The notes under the pieces were generated by a model. That model was not told the origin of the DNA, ran no database searches, and saw nothing but the letters and a program-made list of their open reading frames with translations. 64,000 nt of DNA from Mesorhizobium qingshengii (lineage in GTDB: Bacteria; Pseudomonadota; Alphaproteobacteria; Rhizobiales; Rhizobiaceae). The DNA lies in contig NZ_FMXM01000016.1 in NCBI RefSeq assembly GCF_900103325.1, forward strand, positions 62,001 through 126,000, read 5' to 3'. Below, piece by piece: positions 9,240 through 17,658 of this stretch (positions are counted from its first letter, which is position 1; each line of letters starts with the position of its first letter). The translations under genes and the position numbers were made by a program.

Positions 9240-9347
9240 GGATCCAACAGATGCCCCCCTCAGGCACATACATCGCTGGAGATGGGGCCTTCGTAGACAG
9301 AGCACGACACGAGGCGAAAACAGCGACCCCTCGTCTGCCTGGCGCCC

Positions 9348-10532
9348 CTAGGCCAGCCCGAACCGCTCCACGGCGCGCATGATGCCGCGCAGTTCGGCGA
9401 GGCCTTTCAGCCGGCCAATCAGCGAATAGCCGGGATTGATCCTGGTCTTGCCGATATCGTCGGCGAGCAGATGGCCATGGTCTGGTCGCATCGGAATGCG
9501 CCAGTCGGCACGGCCTTCGCCGCGACGGCGCGCCTCTTCCCGCATCAAGGCGAGAATGACATGCGCCATGTCGGTGCCGCCCTCGAGATGCTCGGCTTCA
9601 TGGAACGAGCCGTCATCCTCGATAGTGATGTTGCGCAGGTGGACGAAATGGATGCGGTCGGCGAATTCCTTGACCATGCCGACAATGTCGTTGTCGGCGC
9701 GCGTGCCGTAGGAGCCGGTGCAGAACGTCAGGCCATTGGCCGGGCTGTTAACGGCATTGAGGATGAACCGCGCGTCCTCGGCAGTCGAAACGATGCGTGG
9801 CAGGCCATAGAGCGAGAATGGCGGGTCGTCTGGATGGATGCACATGCGCACTCCCTCCTGCTCGGCCACCGGAATGATCTCGCGCAAGAACCAGGCAAGG
9901 TTGTCACGCAATTCCTTCGGCCCGATCGAATCGTATTCGGCCAAGGCCTCGCGAAAACTGTCACGGTTGTAGCTGCGCTCGGTCGCCGGCAAGCCGGCGA
10001 TGAGGTTGCGCTCGATCCTGTCGATCTTTTCGCCGCTCAGTTCCCTCAGTCGCGATTCCGCCTCGGCGATACGGGCGGCAGTGTAGCCGGCCTCGGCATT
10101 CCTGCGCTTCAGCACAAACAGGTCGTAGGCCGCGAAGTCGATCGCATCGAAACGCAGCGCATAACCGGTCGTCGGAAGCCGATAGGCCAGATCCGTGCGG
10201 GTCCAGTCGACCACCGGCATGAAATTGTAGCAGATCGTCGCGATGCCGGCCTTGGCAAGCGCACGGATCGTTTCCTTGTACCAGCCGACATAGCGAAGCC
10301 TTTCCGCCGAGCCGATCTTGATCGAGTTATGGACGGGAATGCTCTCGACGACCGACCAGGTCAGCCCCGCCGCCTCGATGATCCGCTTGCGCTCCAGGAT
10401 GCTCTCGAGTGGCCAGGCGCGCCCGTCATAGATATCGTGCAAGGCCGAGACCACGCCTGTCGCACCTGCCTGCCTGACATGATCGAGCGTCACCGGATCG
10501 TCCGGTCCATACCAGCGCCAGCACTGTTCCAT
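9348..10532 (-). CDS. uxuA: Mannonate dehydratase
   Basis: The start at 10532 gives MEQCWRWYGPDD and 394 residues, exactly the length of E. coli UxuA. Characteristic segments are ATGVVSALHDI near the N-terminus, CIHPDDPPFSLYGLPRIVST in the middle, NGLTFCTGSYG, and MRPDHGHLL near the end, which supply metal-binding His and Cys residues. It dehydrates D-mannonate to 2-dehydro-3-deoxy-gluconate in glucuronate/fructuronate breakdown. It is divergent from the UxuR-like regulator, with matching half-operators before each gene. Confidence 0.95.
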   Translation of the reverse strand: MEQCWRWYGPDDPVTLDHVRQAGATGVVSALHDIYDGRAWPLESILERKRIIEAAGLTWSVVESIPVHNSIKIGSAERLRYVGWYKETIRALAKAGIATICYNFMPVVDWTRTDLAYRLPTTGYALRFDAIDFAAYDLFVLKRRNAEAGYTAARIAEAESRLRELSGEKIDRIERNLIAGLPATERSYNRDSFREALAEYDSIGPKELRDNLAWFLREIIPVAEQEGVRMCIHPDDPPFSLYGLPRIVSTAEDARFILNAVNSPANGLTFCTGSYGTRADNDIVGMVKEFADRIHFVHLRNITIEDDGSFHEAEHLEGGTDMAHVILALMREEARRRGEGRADWRIPMRPDHGHLLADDIGKTRINPGYSLIGRLKGLAELRGIMRAVERFGLA

Positions 10533-10566
10533 TGCGACTATCCTTCTACGAGAGGTCGGCAAATTT

Positions 10567-10578
10567 ATTGTTGGACCA
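10567..10578. promoter_or_regulatory. Putative UxuR-type operator, uxuA side
   Basis: ATTGTTGGACCA lies 35-46 bp upstream of the uxuA start and is the exact reverse complement of TGGTCCAACAAT at 10697-10708. The mirrored placement before two divergent genes suggests one regulator binds both. Confidence 0.55.
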
Positions 10579-10696
10579 CGATGAGAGTCAAACCAAAAAT
10601 TCGACCACCAATCCTTGAGATTCTTGGTTCATCCTGGTCGTAGTCTCAGAAATAAAGGCCAAAATCGGTTGTTTTCTCCAAAGTCTGAGAATATGC

Positions 10697-10708
10697 TGGT
10701 CCAACAAT
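10697..10708. promoter_or_regulatory. Putative UxuR-type operator, regulator side
   Basis: TGGTCCAACAAT lies just upstream of the ribosome-binding site of the regulator gene, where bound repressor would block initiation. It is the inverted partner of the site at 10567-10578 and suggests autoregulation. Confidence 0.55.
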
Positions 10709-10719
10709 TAGAGGAAGCC

Positions 10720-11460
10720 GTGACGTTGAAAGCCTCCCAAGCCGTGCGCGAGAATGCCGCCGCGCGGCGCATCAGCGGCAGGTCCGCGGTCGACACGACG
10801 GCCGGGCGGATTCTTGATCTCATCCGCGTGCGGCAGCTGAATGTCGGCGATGTGCTGCCGACCGAGCGAGAGCTCAGCGAACTCACCGGCGCCAGCCGCA
10901 ATACGGTGCGCGAGGCGTTGCGCACCATCCGCACCTACGGGCTTATCGAGCCCAAGCCCCGCGTCGGCGCCATCCTTGCCAACGGGCAAAGCATCGCCAT
11001 CCAGAATTTTTTCGCCGCGCACATGGATATTTCGCGCTCGTCCTTCGCCGACATACAGGGCTACAGGCGCATCATCGAAGTCGGCATCGGCGACCATATC
11101 ATCCTGCATGCCTCGAACGAACAGATCGAAGCACTCGACGAAATCAACGCCGAGATCATTGCGAGCCGCTCGATCGAAGAGGCCGCCGAGAACGATTTCA
11201 ATTTCCACATGGCGCTGATCAGTCTGGCGGACAATCGCATGCTGGCGGACATGTATTCCTTCCTTTCCCCCGTGATCCTGCGGATCATGACCATCGGCAA
11301 GGAAATGCGTCCGGTGCTGGCCGATACGAGGGCTGCACATGGCGAGATCATTGCGGCGCTGCGCGCGCGCGACAGGCTGGCTTACGCCTACCTGATGAGC
11401 CGCCATCTCGATTTCGCCTTGCGTTTCCTGCCGGAAGAGCCGGCTTCCGGTCGTCAATGA
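10720..11460 (+). CDS. UxuR-like GntR/FadR-family regulator
   Basis: A GTG at 10720 after AGAGGA gives 246 residues and leaves the operator-like TGGTCCAACAAT in the leader; an in-frame ATG at 10693 is the alternative. The winged helix reads LPTERELSELTGASRNTVREALR followed by GLIEPKPRVGA. The FCD domain follows, with RRIIEVGIGDHI and DFNFHMALISL. It lies between uxuA and an SDR reductase and begins the rightward operon. A hexuronate intermediate such as mannonate or fructuronate is the likely effector by analogy with UxuR/ExuR. Confidence 0.85.
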   Translation: MTLKASQAVRENAAARRISGRSAVDTTAGRILDLIRVRQLNVGDVLPTERELSELTGASRNTVREALRTIRTYGLIEPKPRVGAILANGQSIAIQNFFAAHMDISRSSFADIQGYRRIIEVGIGDHIILHASNEQIEALDEINAEIIASRSIEEAAENDFNFHMALISLADNRMLADMYSFLSPVILRIMTIGKEMRPVLADTRAAHGEIIAALRARDRLAYAYLMSRHLDFALRFLPEEPASGRQ

Positions 11461-11473
11461 AGGAGTTCCCACA

Positions 11474-12259
11474 ATGAAGGAGTTCGACGGAAAGGTGGCA
11501 TTGGTGACGGGGACGACCGGGATCGGACTGGCAACCGCCAGACGCCTTGCGTCGGGGGGGGCCGCGATCATCGCCTGCGGCATCGACCGCGCGGCAAACG
11601 CAGCGATGAAAGCGGAACTGGAAGGCTCCGGAGCTGGGGCGTTGGTCATCGGCGCCGACGTCTCCGTGCCCGATCAGGTTCGCGACGCGCTGGCGGCCGG
11701 CGTCGAACGGTTCGGCGGCCTCGACATCATCGTCAATTCGGCGGCGGTCCATCCATATGGAACTGCGACCAGCACCGATTTCGAGACCTGGAACAAGGCG
11801 ATGTCGGTCAATGTCGGTTCGATCTACCTGACCGCGCATTTCGGCATTCCGGAAATGACCCGCCGAGGCGGCGGTGCCATCGTCAACGTGGCCTCGGTGC
11901 AGGGCTTCGCCTGCCAGCAGAACGTCGCCGCCTATGCCACGACCAAGGGCGCCATCCACACGCTGACGCGCGCTCTGGCCCTCGACCATGCGCGCTCCGG
12001 CATCCGCGTCAATTCCGTCAGCCCGGGCTCGATCCGCACCCCGATCCTGGAGAAGGCCGCGCGCGGTGACAATGGCAGCGATGCCGATGTCGAGGCCGCC
12101 TACAAGCGCTTCGGCGAAGCGCATCCGATCGGGCGCATCGGCGAGCCGGAAGAAGTGGCGGAACTCATCGCCTTCCTGTGTTCGGCGAAAGCCGGATTCT
12201 GCACCGGCGCGGACTACAAGATCGATGGCGGCCTGACCGCCGGCATTGGCGTGAAGTAG
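11474..12259 (+). CDS. SDR oxidoreductase, probable fructuronate/mannonate oxidoreductase
   Basis: A 261-residue classical SDR preceded by AAGGAG. It has TGTTGIG near residues 12-18, a variant NSAA in place of NNAG, the catalytic serine in NVASVQGF and Y-A-T-T-K as YxxxK, and a C-terminal FCTGADYKIDGG typical of the family. Starting 13 bp after the regulator and opposite uxuA, it probably supplies the D-mannonate/fructuronate redox step. Canonical UxuB is a different, longer polyol-dehydrogenase-type enzyme, so this would be a non-homologous replacement, which is inferred from context only. Confidence 0.78.
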   Translation: MKEFDGKVALVTGTTGIGLATARRLASGGAAIIACGIDRAANAAMKAELEGSGAGALVIGADVSVPDQVRDALAAGVERFGGLDIIVNSAAVHPYGTATSTDFETWNKAMSVNVGSIYLTAHFGIPEMTRRGGGAIVNVASVQGFACQQNVAAYATTKGAIHTLTRALALDHARSGIRVNSVSPGSIRTPILEKAARGDNGSDADVEAAYKRFGEAHPIGRIGEPEEVAELIAFLCSAKAGFCTGADYKIDGGLTAGIGVK

Positions 12260-12383
12260 GCAGGCTGGCGCCACCCACATCGTTGCCCATCTCACCAACC
12301 ATTTTCGCGGCCGCGGCCCTTCTCTTTCCGCCGGCAGCGAAAAGGAAGGCTGGGGCGACTGCTCCACCGATGAGCGCTGGACT

Positions 12384-12551
12384 ATGAGGCTTTCGCCGGA
12401 CAAGGAAGGCGTCATTGTCATTCCACGGCAAGTGGAGGAAGAGGTGGTTCGGCTGGTGCTCGAAAAAGTGCGCGGTGAACGGCTGGTCGCCAAGGCGATC
12501 CGGGAAGGCATGAGCGCGGTCGAAGCCTACGGGACGTTCGGCATGATGTGA
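12384..12551 (+). pseudogene. C-terminal remnant of an RraA-like protein
   Basis: An open 55-residue frame carries a recognisable C-terminus of the RraA/HMG-aldolase-like family: DKEGVIVIPRQVEEEVV, then ...VRGERLVAKAIREGMSAVEAY and a ...TFGMM end. In intact relatives a GDxDGVVVIP-type block follows about 150 residues of barrel-like domain, which is absent here: the upstream sequence reads as unrelated frames back to the SDR stop. Such proteins often sit in sugar-acid operons, so this is probably the decayed last gene of the uxu unit. Confidence 0.55.
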
Positions 12552-12718
12552 CAAGTCGAACAGGAAGCCAGGAACTTCAAGGCATAAGCTTGAAGGGCCC
12601 GCGAGCTTATTGGCCGCGAGCGCAAGGGCATGCATCGACTGTCACTTCGCAAACCGGGGTCAGCGGGATCATATCGCGGTCACAGACACGCAACGATCCT
12701 CACCTCAAGCCGGCCAAT

Positions 12719-13150
12719 TCAGTACATGATCCTTTGCCTCAGCCATGCAAAGAATCCATTCCCTCGAACTGTTGCGCGGACTCGCGCGGCAGCCCAGCGC
12801 GCTTTCATCGTAGCACCGGCATGGCAATCGCAGACGATCTCGTGCAGTTGCCAATCGCTCAGTTCGAAGAAACGCTTGGCTTCGCCATACGTGTCATCCT
12901 TCAGGCCCGCAGCGCGCAGCACCGGGTCTTCGAAGGCAACAGCGATTGGTGATCCTTCCCCACGCACGCCCGCACGTTCCTCCAGGGGTAAATATTCGGT
13001 ACCTGCAAACGCTGCAAGGCATCGCTCGGGATATTGCTCGAGAAGTTCAGCCCAGCGCTCGATACGCTGGTTCCGTGTCATTGCCGAATATGCAGCCGAA
13101 GATTCAATCTTGGCGACCGCATGCAGTTGATCGAGTGTCTGATGTTTCAT
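12719..13150 (-). CDS. Conserved hypothetical protein
   Basis: A 143-residue soluble protein, unrecognised. It begins MKHQTLDQLHAVAKIESSAAYSAM-type sequence, contains RNQRIERWAELLEQ (helical, charged) and a C-terminal DWQLHEIVCDCHAG with two cysteines. The composition and lack of low-complexity bias make it look like a genuine gene. It stands alone between the uxu region and the zinc dehydrogenase, with no operon partner. I infer no function. Confidence 0.55.
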   Translation of the reverse strand: MKHQTLDQLHAVAKIESSAAYSAMTRNQRIERWAELLEQYPERCLAAFAGTEYLPLEERAGVRGEGSPIAVAFEDPVLRAAGLKDDTYGEAKRFFELSDWQLHEIVCDCHAGATMKARWAAARVRATVRGNGFFAWLRQRIMY

Positions 13151-13562
13151 GGTCGGCTCCTGTCAAGAGGGAGAAGCACCCACGCCTTCAAGGGAATTAT
13201 CGCGCGGTGAGGCTTCGACAAGAGCAGCAAGGCGCGCATAGCCCACGGCCTGATGAAAACTCTTCTTGGTCCTGCCGGTCGGCCAGTGCACCAAGTCCAA
13301 AATCGGCCTTGGCGTCATCGACAGAACGCCTGCGCTCCAAAGCAGAGACGGCCTGAGGCCCTGGACATTTCAATCGAGCAGACCCTGATGTGCGCTGCGC
13401 TGGTGAATGCGAACTTGCGCGGTGAAGGGTCGGCTCCCGTCAACGGCGCTGCACGGGCCTTTCTCGAGCTTCTCACTTTCTTCGAGACGTGACGCCAAGC
13501 AAGCGGATTGAGGTCGTCATCCCAGACGTGTGGCGCCAAGCAGAGGCCCGGCCTTCGGAGGG
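13151..13562. other. Intergenic stretch without a recognisable gene
   Basis: About 410 bp between the hypothetical gene and the dehydrogenase stop. Short frames on both strands (for example 13253-13492) have no ribosome site, no recognisable domain and arginine/proline-rich shadow composition. No terminator hairpin or repeat stands out. Confidence 0.5.
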
Positions 13563-14585
13563 CTAAAAGGCGATCACGGCCTTGATAAGTCCCGATTTCT
13601 GATGTGCCCAACGAGAAATATCATGCGGACTGTTCTGAAGGGTCGTGTGGTGCGTTATGAGCTTGGCCACAGGAATGGTGCCATCCCGCATTGCCGCCAT
13701 GACGTGGTCAAAGTCGATGCGAAGCGCATTGCGGCTGCCGATCAACATCATCTCGCGTTTGTGGAATTCGGGGTCGGAGAAGCTGATCTCGTCCTTGATG
13801 ACGCTTACCATTATCAGGGCGCCGCCATGGGCCACGTAGCCGAACGCGGCTTGTATCGAGGCCTTGCTGCCGGTCGCATCGAAAACGAGGTCAAAGCAAT
13901 CGCCATCGGTTCTCTCCCGCACCAGGTCGACGGGTGACCCCGAAGCACCATCGATGACTGGAAATCCGAGTTGACCTTCGGCGAAGTCGAGCCGTTCCCT
14001 GCTCATGTCCATGATCGTCACCGTCTGGCCTGCAATACGCGCAAACAATGCCGTGCCCAGTCCGATCGGCCCGGCGCCGATGACCAGCGTACGGACGCCA
14101 GCAGCAAGCTTGGAGCGCCTCACCGCGTGGGCTCCGATCGCCAGGAACTCGACAGCTGCCGCATCGACGAGCGACAGTCCTGCGACTGGATAAAGGTTGG
14201 CGGCAGGCACCAGCAATTCTTCACACATGCCGCCGTCGCGATGAACGCCCAACACTTCGATTGATACGCAGCAATTCGGCTTGTCGTGACGGCACGCAAT
14301 GCATTTGCCGCAGGCAAGATAGGGATTTACCACGACCCGTTCACCGACCTCGATGGCGACGCCTTCGCCCACCGCGGTTACGGTGCCAGAGAGTTCATGA
14401 CCCATGATACGCGGATAGGCCAGGTAGGGATGCTTGCCTTCAAAAATGTGGTAGTCGGTGCCACAGATGCCAACATGGCTGATGCGGACCAGCGCCCATC
14501 CATGGCCCGGCTGGCCAGGTGCCGAGCGATCTTCGAAGATCAATTCGCCGGGCTTTCGGCATACCAGCGCTTTCATGCGGACCAT
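13563..14585 (-). CDS. Zinc-dependent medium-chain alcohol/polyol dehydrogenase
   Basis: A 340-residue MDR enzyme. Catalytic zinc ligands are C41 (VGICGTDYH) and H63-E64 (MGHE); the structural zinc lobe has C92, C95, C98 and C106. The Rossmann fold shows VIGAGPIGLGTALFA. It resembles L-idonate/galactitol/RspB-type dehydrogenases acting on sugar alcohols or acids. It is the last gene of the leftward permease-ATPase-binding protein operon, 60 bp after the binding protein, so it probably oxidises the imported carbohydrate. An alternative start three codons in (14576) is possible. Substrate unknown. Confidence 0.82.
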   Translation of the reverse strand: MVRMKALVCRKPGELIFEDRSAPGQPGHGWALVRISHVGICGTDYHIFEGKHPYLAYPRIMGHELSGTVTAVGEGVAIEVGERVVVNPYLACGKCIACRHDKPNCCVSIEVLGVHRDGGMCEELLVPAANLYPVAGLSLVDAAAVEFLAIGAHAVRRSKLAAGVRTLVIGAGPIGLGTALFARIAGQTVTIMDMSRERLDFAEGQLGFPVIDGASGSPVDLVRERTDGDCFDLVFDATGSKASIQAAFGYVAHGGALIMVSVIKDEISFSDPEFHKREMMLIGSRNALRIDFDHVMAAMRDGTIPVAKLITHHTTLQNSPHDISRWAHQKSGLIKAVIAF

Positions 14586-14645
14586 CCTGAAATGCTCCAG
14601 AAAGAACCCGGCGGCTGGGATGACCGCCGGGCCAAGGTGTGGAGC

Positions 14646-15566
14646 CTATTCGAAGTCTTTGACGTTCTGCAGCGTCACCAGTCCGGCGCCGGTGTCGACA
14701 TTGGCTTCGACGGTTTCCCCGCCGATCGCCTTGACGACCGTGTCGATGCCAAGCTCGCCCATTTTTGCCGGAAATTGCGCGACGCTGGCGTCTTCCGCCC
14801 CCGACTTGATCGCTTCGATCTCGCCGCAGCAGGCGTCGAAACCGACCAGGATGATCTTGTCGTTGGCGATGCCGGCATTGCTGATCGACTTGACGGCTCC
14901 CGGGATTGGCGGTCCGCAGGCCGAGTAGATCGCCTTGAGATCGGGATTGGCGGTCAGGATGTCTTCGGTCACTGACGTGCCAAGTTCGAGCGTGCAATTG
15001 GTTGCGCCCTTGCCGACGACTTCGACCTTGACGTCGCCAAGCCCCTCCATCATGCCGGTGACACGGTCGTCCAGAGCCGGCACTCCCGGAACGCCTTGCA
15101 GGATGCCGATCTTGTCGCCGCTCTTGAGCACGGTCTTCAGGTACTCTCCGGCAATCTTGCCGCCGTTGAGATTGTTGGTCGAAACCAGCGCTGTCTGACC
15201 TTTCCAGTCAGGAATGCTGTTGTCGACGAGAACGACCTTGATGCCGGCGGCGACCGCCTTGTCGAGCGCCGGTGCGACGGTCGGATCGACCGGGGTGATG
15301 GCCAGACCCTTGACGCCTTGCGTGATCATGGACTCGATCAGGGCGATCTGGCCCTCGATGTCGGTAGCCGCCTGGCCCTGGCCGGTGACGAGTTCGATCT
15401 CGGGATGAGCGGCCGCGTATTTCTTGGCGGCATCCTCCATGGTCGAGTAGAACGGCACCGGGAATTTCGTAATCAGGCCGACCTTGATCTTGTCGGCGGC
15501 CGAAGCCGGCATCGCAAACGCAACGGCGATGGTGAGCCCAGCGAATAATTTTCTGTTTATTGACAT
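14646..15566 (-). CDS. Periplasmic sugar-binding protein of a second ABC importer
   Basis: A 306-residue Peripla_BP_4 protein. Start after GGGAGGAATGGA; signal peptide cleaved near MPASA-AD. The mature protein begins KIKVGLITKFPVPFYSTMED and contains AITPVDP and VLVDNSIPDW sugar-contact regions characteristic of ribose/xylitol-type binders. It lies downstream of the ATPase gene, behind a 9-bp stem hairpin, an unusual order because the binding-protein gene is normally first. Ligand unknown; a polyol or pentose is likely given the adjacent dehydrogenase. Confidence 0.87.
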   Translation of the reverse strand: MSINRKLFAGLTIAVAFAMPASAADKIKVGLITKFPVPFYSTMEDAAKKYAAAHPEIELVTGQGQAATDIEGQIALIESMITQGVKGLAITPVDPTVAPALDKAVAAGIKVVLVDNSIPDWKGQTALVSTNNLNGGKIAGEYLKTVLKSGDKIGILQGVPGVPALDDRVTGMMEGLGDVKVEVVGKGATNCTLELGTSVTEDILTANPDLKAIYSACGPPIPGAVKSISNAGIANDKIILVGFDACCGEIEAIKSGAEDASVAQFPAKMGELGIDTVVKAIGGETVEANVDTGAGLVTLQNVKDFE

Positions 15567-15589
15567 TCCATTCCTCCCTTGGAATTGAG

Positions 15590-15610
15590 GCGTCTTCCGG
15601 CGGAAGACGC
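15590..15610. promoter_or_regulatory. Hairpin between the ATPase and binding-protein genes
   Basis: GCGTCTTCC-GCC-GGAAGACGC on the minus strand forms a 9-bp perfect stem just upstream of the binding-protein ribosome site. It has no T-run. It may protect the 5' end of a processed binding-protein mRNA, raising its level relative to the ATPase. Confidence 0.55.
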
Positions 15611-15654
15611 TTCAGGCATTTGCGGACCGGTACGGTCCCCAAATTTCGAACGGA

Positions 15655-16440
15655 TCAGGCTCCAACGATCATGGAAACCAGCTCCTGCTTGTTGTCCTTG
15701 GTCGGCACCAGTTCGCCGACCTTGCGGCCCTGGCGAAGCACCACGGCGCGATCGGCGAGTTCGACGACATGCTCCATGTTGTGGGTGATCAGAATGACGG
15801 CGTTGCCCTGGTCGCGGAGCGCCGCAACCAGATTGAGCACCTGGCGCGATTCACGCAGGCCAAGTGCAGCGGTTGGTTCGTCGAGCATCACGACCTTGCG
15901 GGCAAACACAGTCGAGCGGGCCACGGCGATCGCCTGTCTTTGTCCGCCCGACATCATGGCGACGACGGCATCCAGCCGTGGCAACGTGACCTTGAGATTT
16001 GCCAGAAGAACGCGGGTCTCGGTGTCCATCCTGCGCTGCTGCAGAAATCGCAGCCCGCGCGGAAGCCATTGCGGCCAGGCCAACTCGCGACCGGCAAAGA
16101 AGTTCTGTCCCGGCGTCAGATTGTCGAACAGCGCCAGGTCCTGATAGACGGTCTCGATGCCGGCGAAGCGCGCATCCGCAGGGGAGCGTATCTGCGTTGG
16201 CGCGCCGTCCAATAGAATCGCGCCGGCATCGAGTTGGTGCACGCCGCTGATGCATTTGGTCAGCGTCGATTTTCCAGCGCCATTATCGCCGAGCAGGCCA
16301 ACGATCTCGCCCCGCCGTACCTCGATGCTGACATCGTCCAGGGCCAGGACCGAACCGAAACGCTTGGTGGCACCGCGGACAGCCAGCACCGGATGGTCGG
16401 CGGTGACAGCGTGATCGGCATTAGCCGCAATGGCGCTCAT
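15655..16440 (-). CDS. Sugar ABC transporter ATP-binding protein, single-domain type
   Basis: A 261-residue single nucleotide-binding domain: Walker A GDNGAGKST near residues 45-53, Q-loop YQDLALF, signature MSGGQRQ, Walker B MLDEPTAALG and switch histidine ITHNMEHV. Single-domain ATPases in this superfamily occur in the FrcBCA-type subgroup, in contrast to the tandem AraG at 1892-3403. Its start overlaps the permease stop by 4 bp, so translation is coupled. Confidence 0.9.
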   Translation of the reverse strand: MSAIAANADHAVTADHPVLAVRGATKRFGSVLALDDVSIEVRRGEIVGLLGDNGAGKSTLTKCISGVHQLDAGAILLDGAPTQIRSPADARFAGIETVYQDLALFDNLTPGQNFFAGRELAWPQWLPRGLRFLQQRRMDTETRVLLANLKVTLPRLDAVVAMMSGGQRQAIAVARSTVFARKVVMLDEPTAALGLRESRQVLNLVAALRDQGNAVILITHNMEHVVELADRAVVLRQGRKVGELVPTKDNKQELVSMIVGA

Positions 16441-17489
16441 GACTGCCTCCCGGCCTGCATGACACGCACGCGCCCTTCGAGATAGTTGCGCAGCACATCG
16501 GACTCGACCGCTATGACGATGACCACGCCGATGACGATGAGCTGGAAAAAGACGTTGACGTTGAGCAGATTGAGCGCATTGCGGATGACACCGATCATGA
16601 GGGCGCCGATCAGGGCATGGCCAAGATGGCCACGGCCGCCAAGAAAGCTGGCGCCGCCGATGATCACCGCCGCGATCGTATCCAGTTCGAGCAGATTGCC
16701 GAACAATGGCGAACCAGCATCGGTACGGCCGGCAAGTATGACCGCGCCAATGCCAGCGCACAGCCCTGAGATCACATAGACCGAAACCAGTACCCAGGAC
16801 ACGGGAATGCCCATGCGCACGGCGGCGTCCGGCCGGCCGCCGACGGCATAAATCCAGCGCCCCCACACCATCGTCTTGGCCATGACGAAAAGGACCGCGG
16901 CAACACCCGCCACGACGAAAACCGATCCGGGCAGACCCCAGACCGCCTCGCGCCCGAGCGCATCGATGGCGTCCGGCATTCCGGGGATGGCGCGCCCGTC
17001 GGCCAGTTGGAGCGCCAATCCCTTGGCGATGCTCAACGTCGCCAGCGTGATGATGAAAGGATGCGGCAGGCGGCCGAAGACATAGAAGAGCCCATTGATG
17101 GCGCCCACCGCCGCACCGCAACCAACCATCACCGCGATCACCGCGATGGCGGGAGCGCCGGCATGAAAGCTGAGCGCTCCGACGACGGAAGCCAGTGCGA
17201 CGTTCGAGCCGACGGAGAGATCGATACCGCGCGTCAGGATAACCAGATGCTGCCCCATTGCGACAACCGAGATGACGGCGGTCTGGGCGAGGATGTTGCT
17301 GAGATTGCGCCCTGTCAGGAAATAGGGTGACAGGAAGCTCAGCACTGCGATCAGCAGCATCAGGATGACGACCGGACCAGCGCTGAGCAGCATCAAACCA
17401 AGCGCAAGGCCGGGCACGGCTTCCGGCTTCCTCGATGCTGGCAGTGCGGTGTCGCCGAGAGTGGTGCCGGTGTTTCCTGTTTCAGGCAA
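16437..17489 (-). CDS. Sugar ABC transporter permease
   Basis: A BPD_transp_2 permease with about nine to ten hydrophobic helices; the first, LALGLMLLSAGPVVILMLLI, is near the N-terminus. The conserved loop GRGHLGHALIGALMIGVIRN is C-terminal. I chose a TTG at 17489 because GGGGAGGGGA lies directly upstream (350 residues). The frame also opens at a TTG at 17531 with no ribosome site (364 residues). It is the first gene of the leftward operon, divergent from the dual-helix GntR regulator across a 32-nt-arm palindrome region. Confidence 0.85.
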   Translation of the reverse strand: MPETGNTGTTLGDTALPASRKPEAVPGLALGLMLLSAGPVVILMLLIAVLSFLSPYFLTGRNLSNILAQTAVISVVAMGQHLVILTRGIDLSVGSNVALASVVGALSFHAGAPAIAVIAVMVGCGAAVGAINGLFYVFGRLPHPFIITLATLSIAKGLALQLADGRAIPGMPDAIDALGREAVWGLPGSVFVVAGVAAVLFVMAKTMVWGRWIYAVGGRPDAAVRMGIPVSWVLVSVYVISGLCAGIGAVILAGRTDAGSPLFGNLLELDTIAAVIIGGASFLGGRGHLGHALIGALMIGVIRNALNLLNVNVFFQLIVIGVVIVIAVESDVLRNYLEGRVRVMQAGRQS

Positions 17490-17562
17490 AATTCCCCTCC
17501 CCGCCGAAGCTTGTGCAAGCCGCGTCGTCAAAAACTCATGTCGTATTTCTGGTCCTCTTCTT

Positions 17563-17611
17563 ATCGATAAAAAACAACCTGCAGCGTCGGGTCAAGTTGT
17601 TTTTTATGGAT
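17563..17611. promoter_or_regulatory. Long inverted-repeat operator in the permease/GntR divergent region
   Basis: ATCGATAAAAAACAAC (17563-17578) and GTTGTTTTTTATGGAT (17596-17611) are inverted repeats matching at 15 of 16 positions, with a 17-bp spacer. They sit 48-74 bp from each flanking start. This is the best operator candidate for the neighbouring GntR protein and is unusually A/T-rich for the window. Confidence 0.65.
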
Positions 17612-17658
17612 AAAGTTCATGCTAAAAAGGACAAGGTATTGTTCCCAAGGGAAATCCG

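Noticed and set aside
12165..12635. 156-codon leftward frame after the SDR gene
   Set aside because: Antisense to the SDR end and to the RraA-like remnant, which reads better on the plus strand.
13253..13492. 79-codon plus-strand frame in the gap before the zinc dehydrogenase
   Set aside because: No ribosome site, mixed composition and no recognisable similarity.
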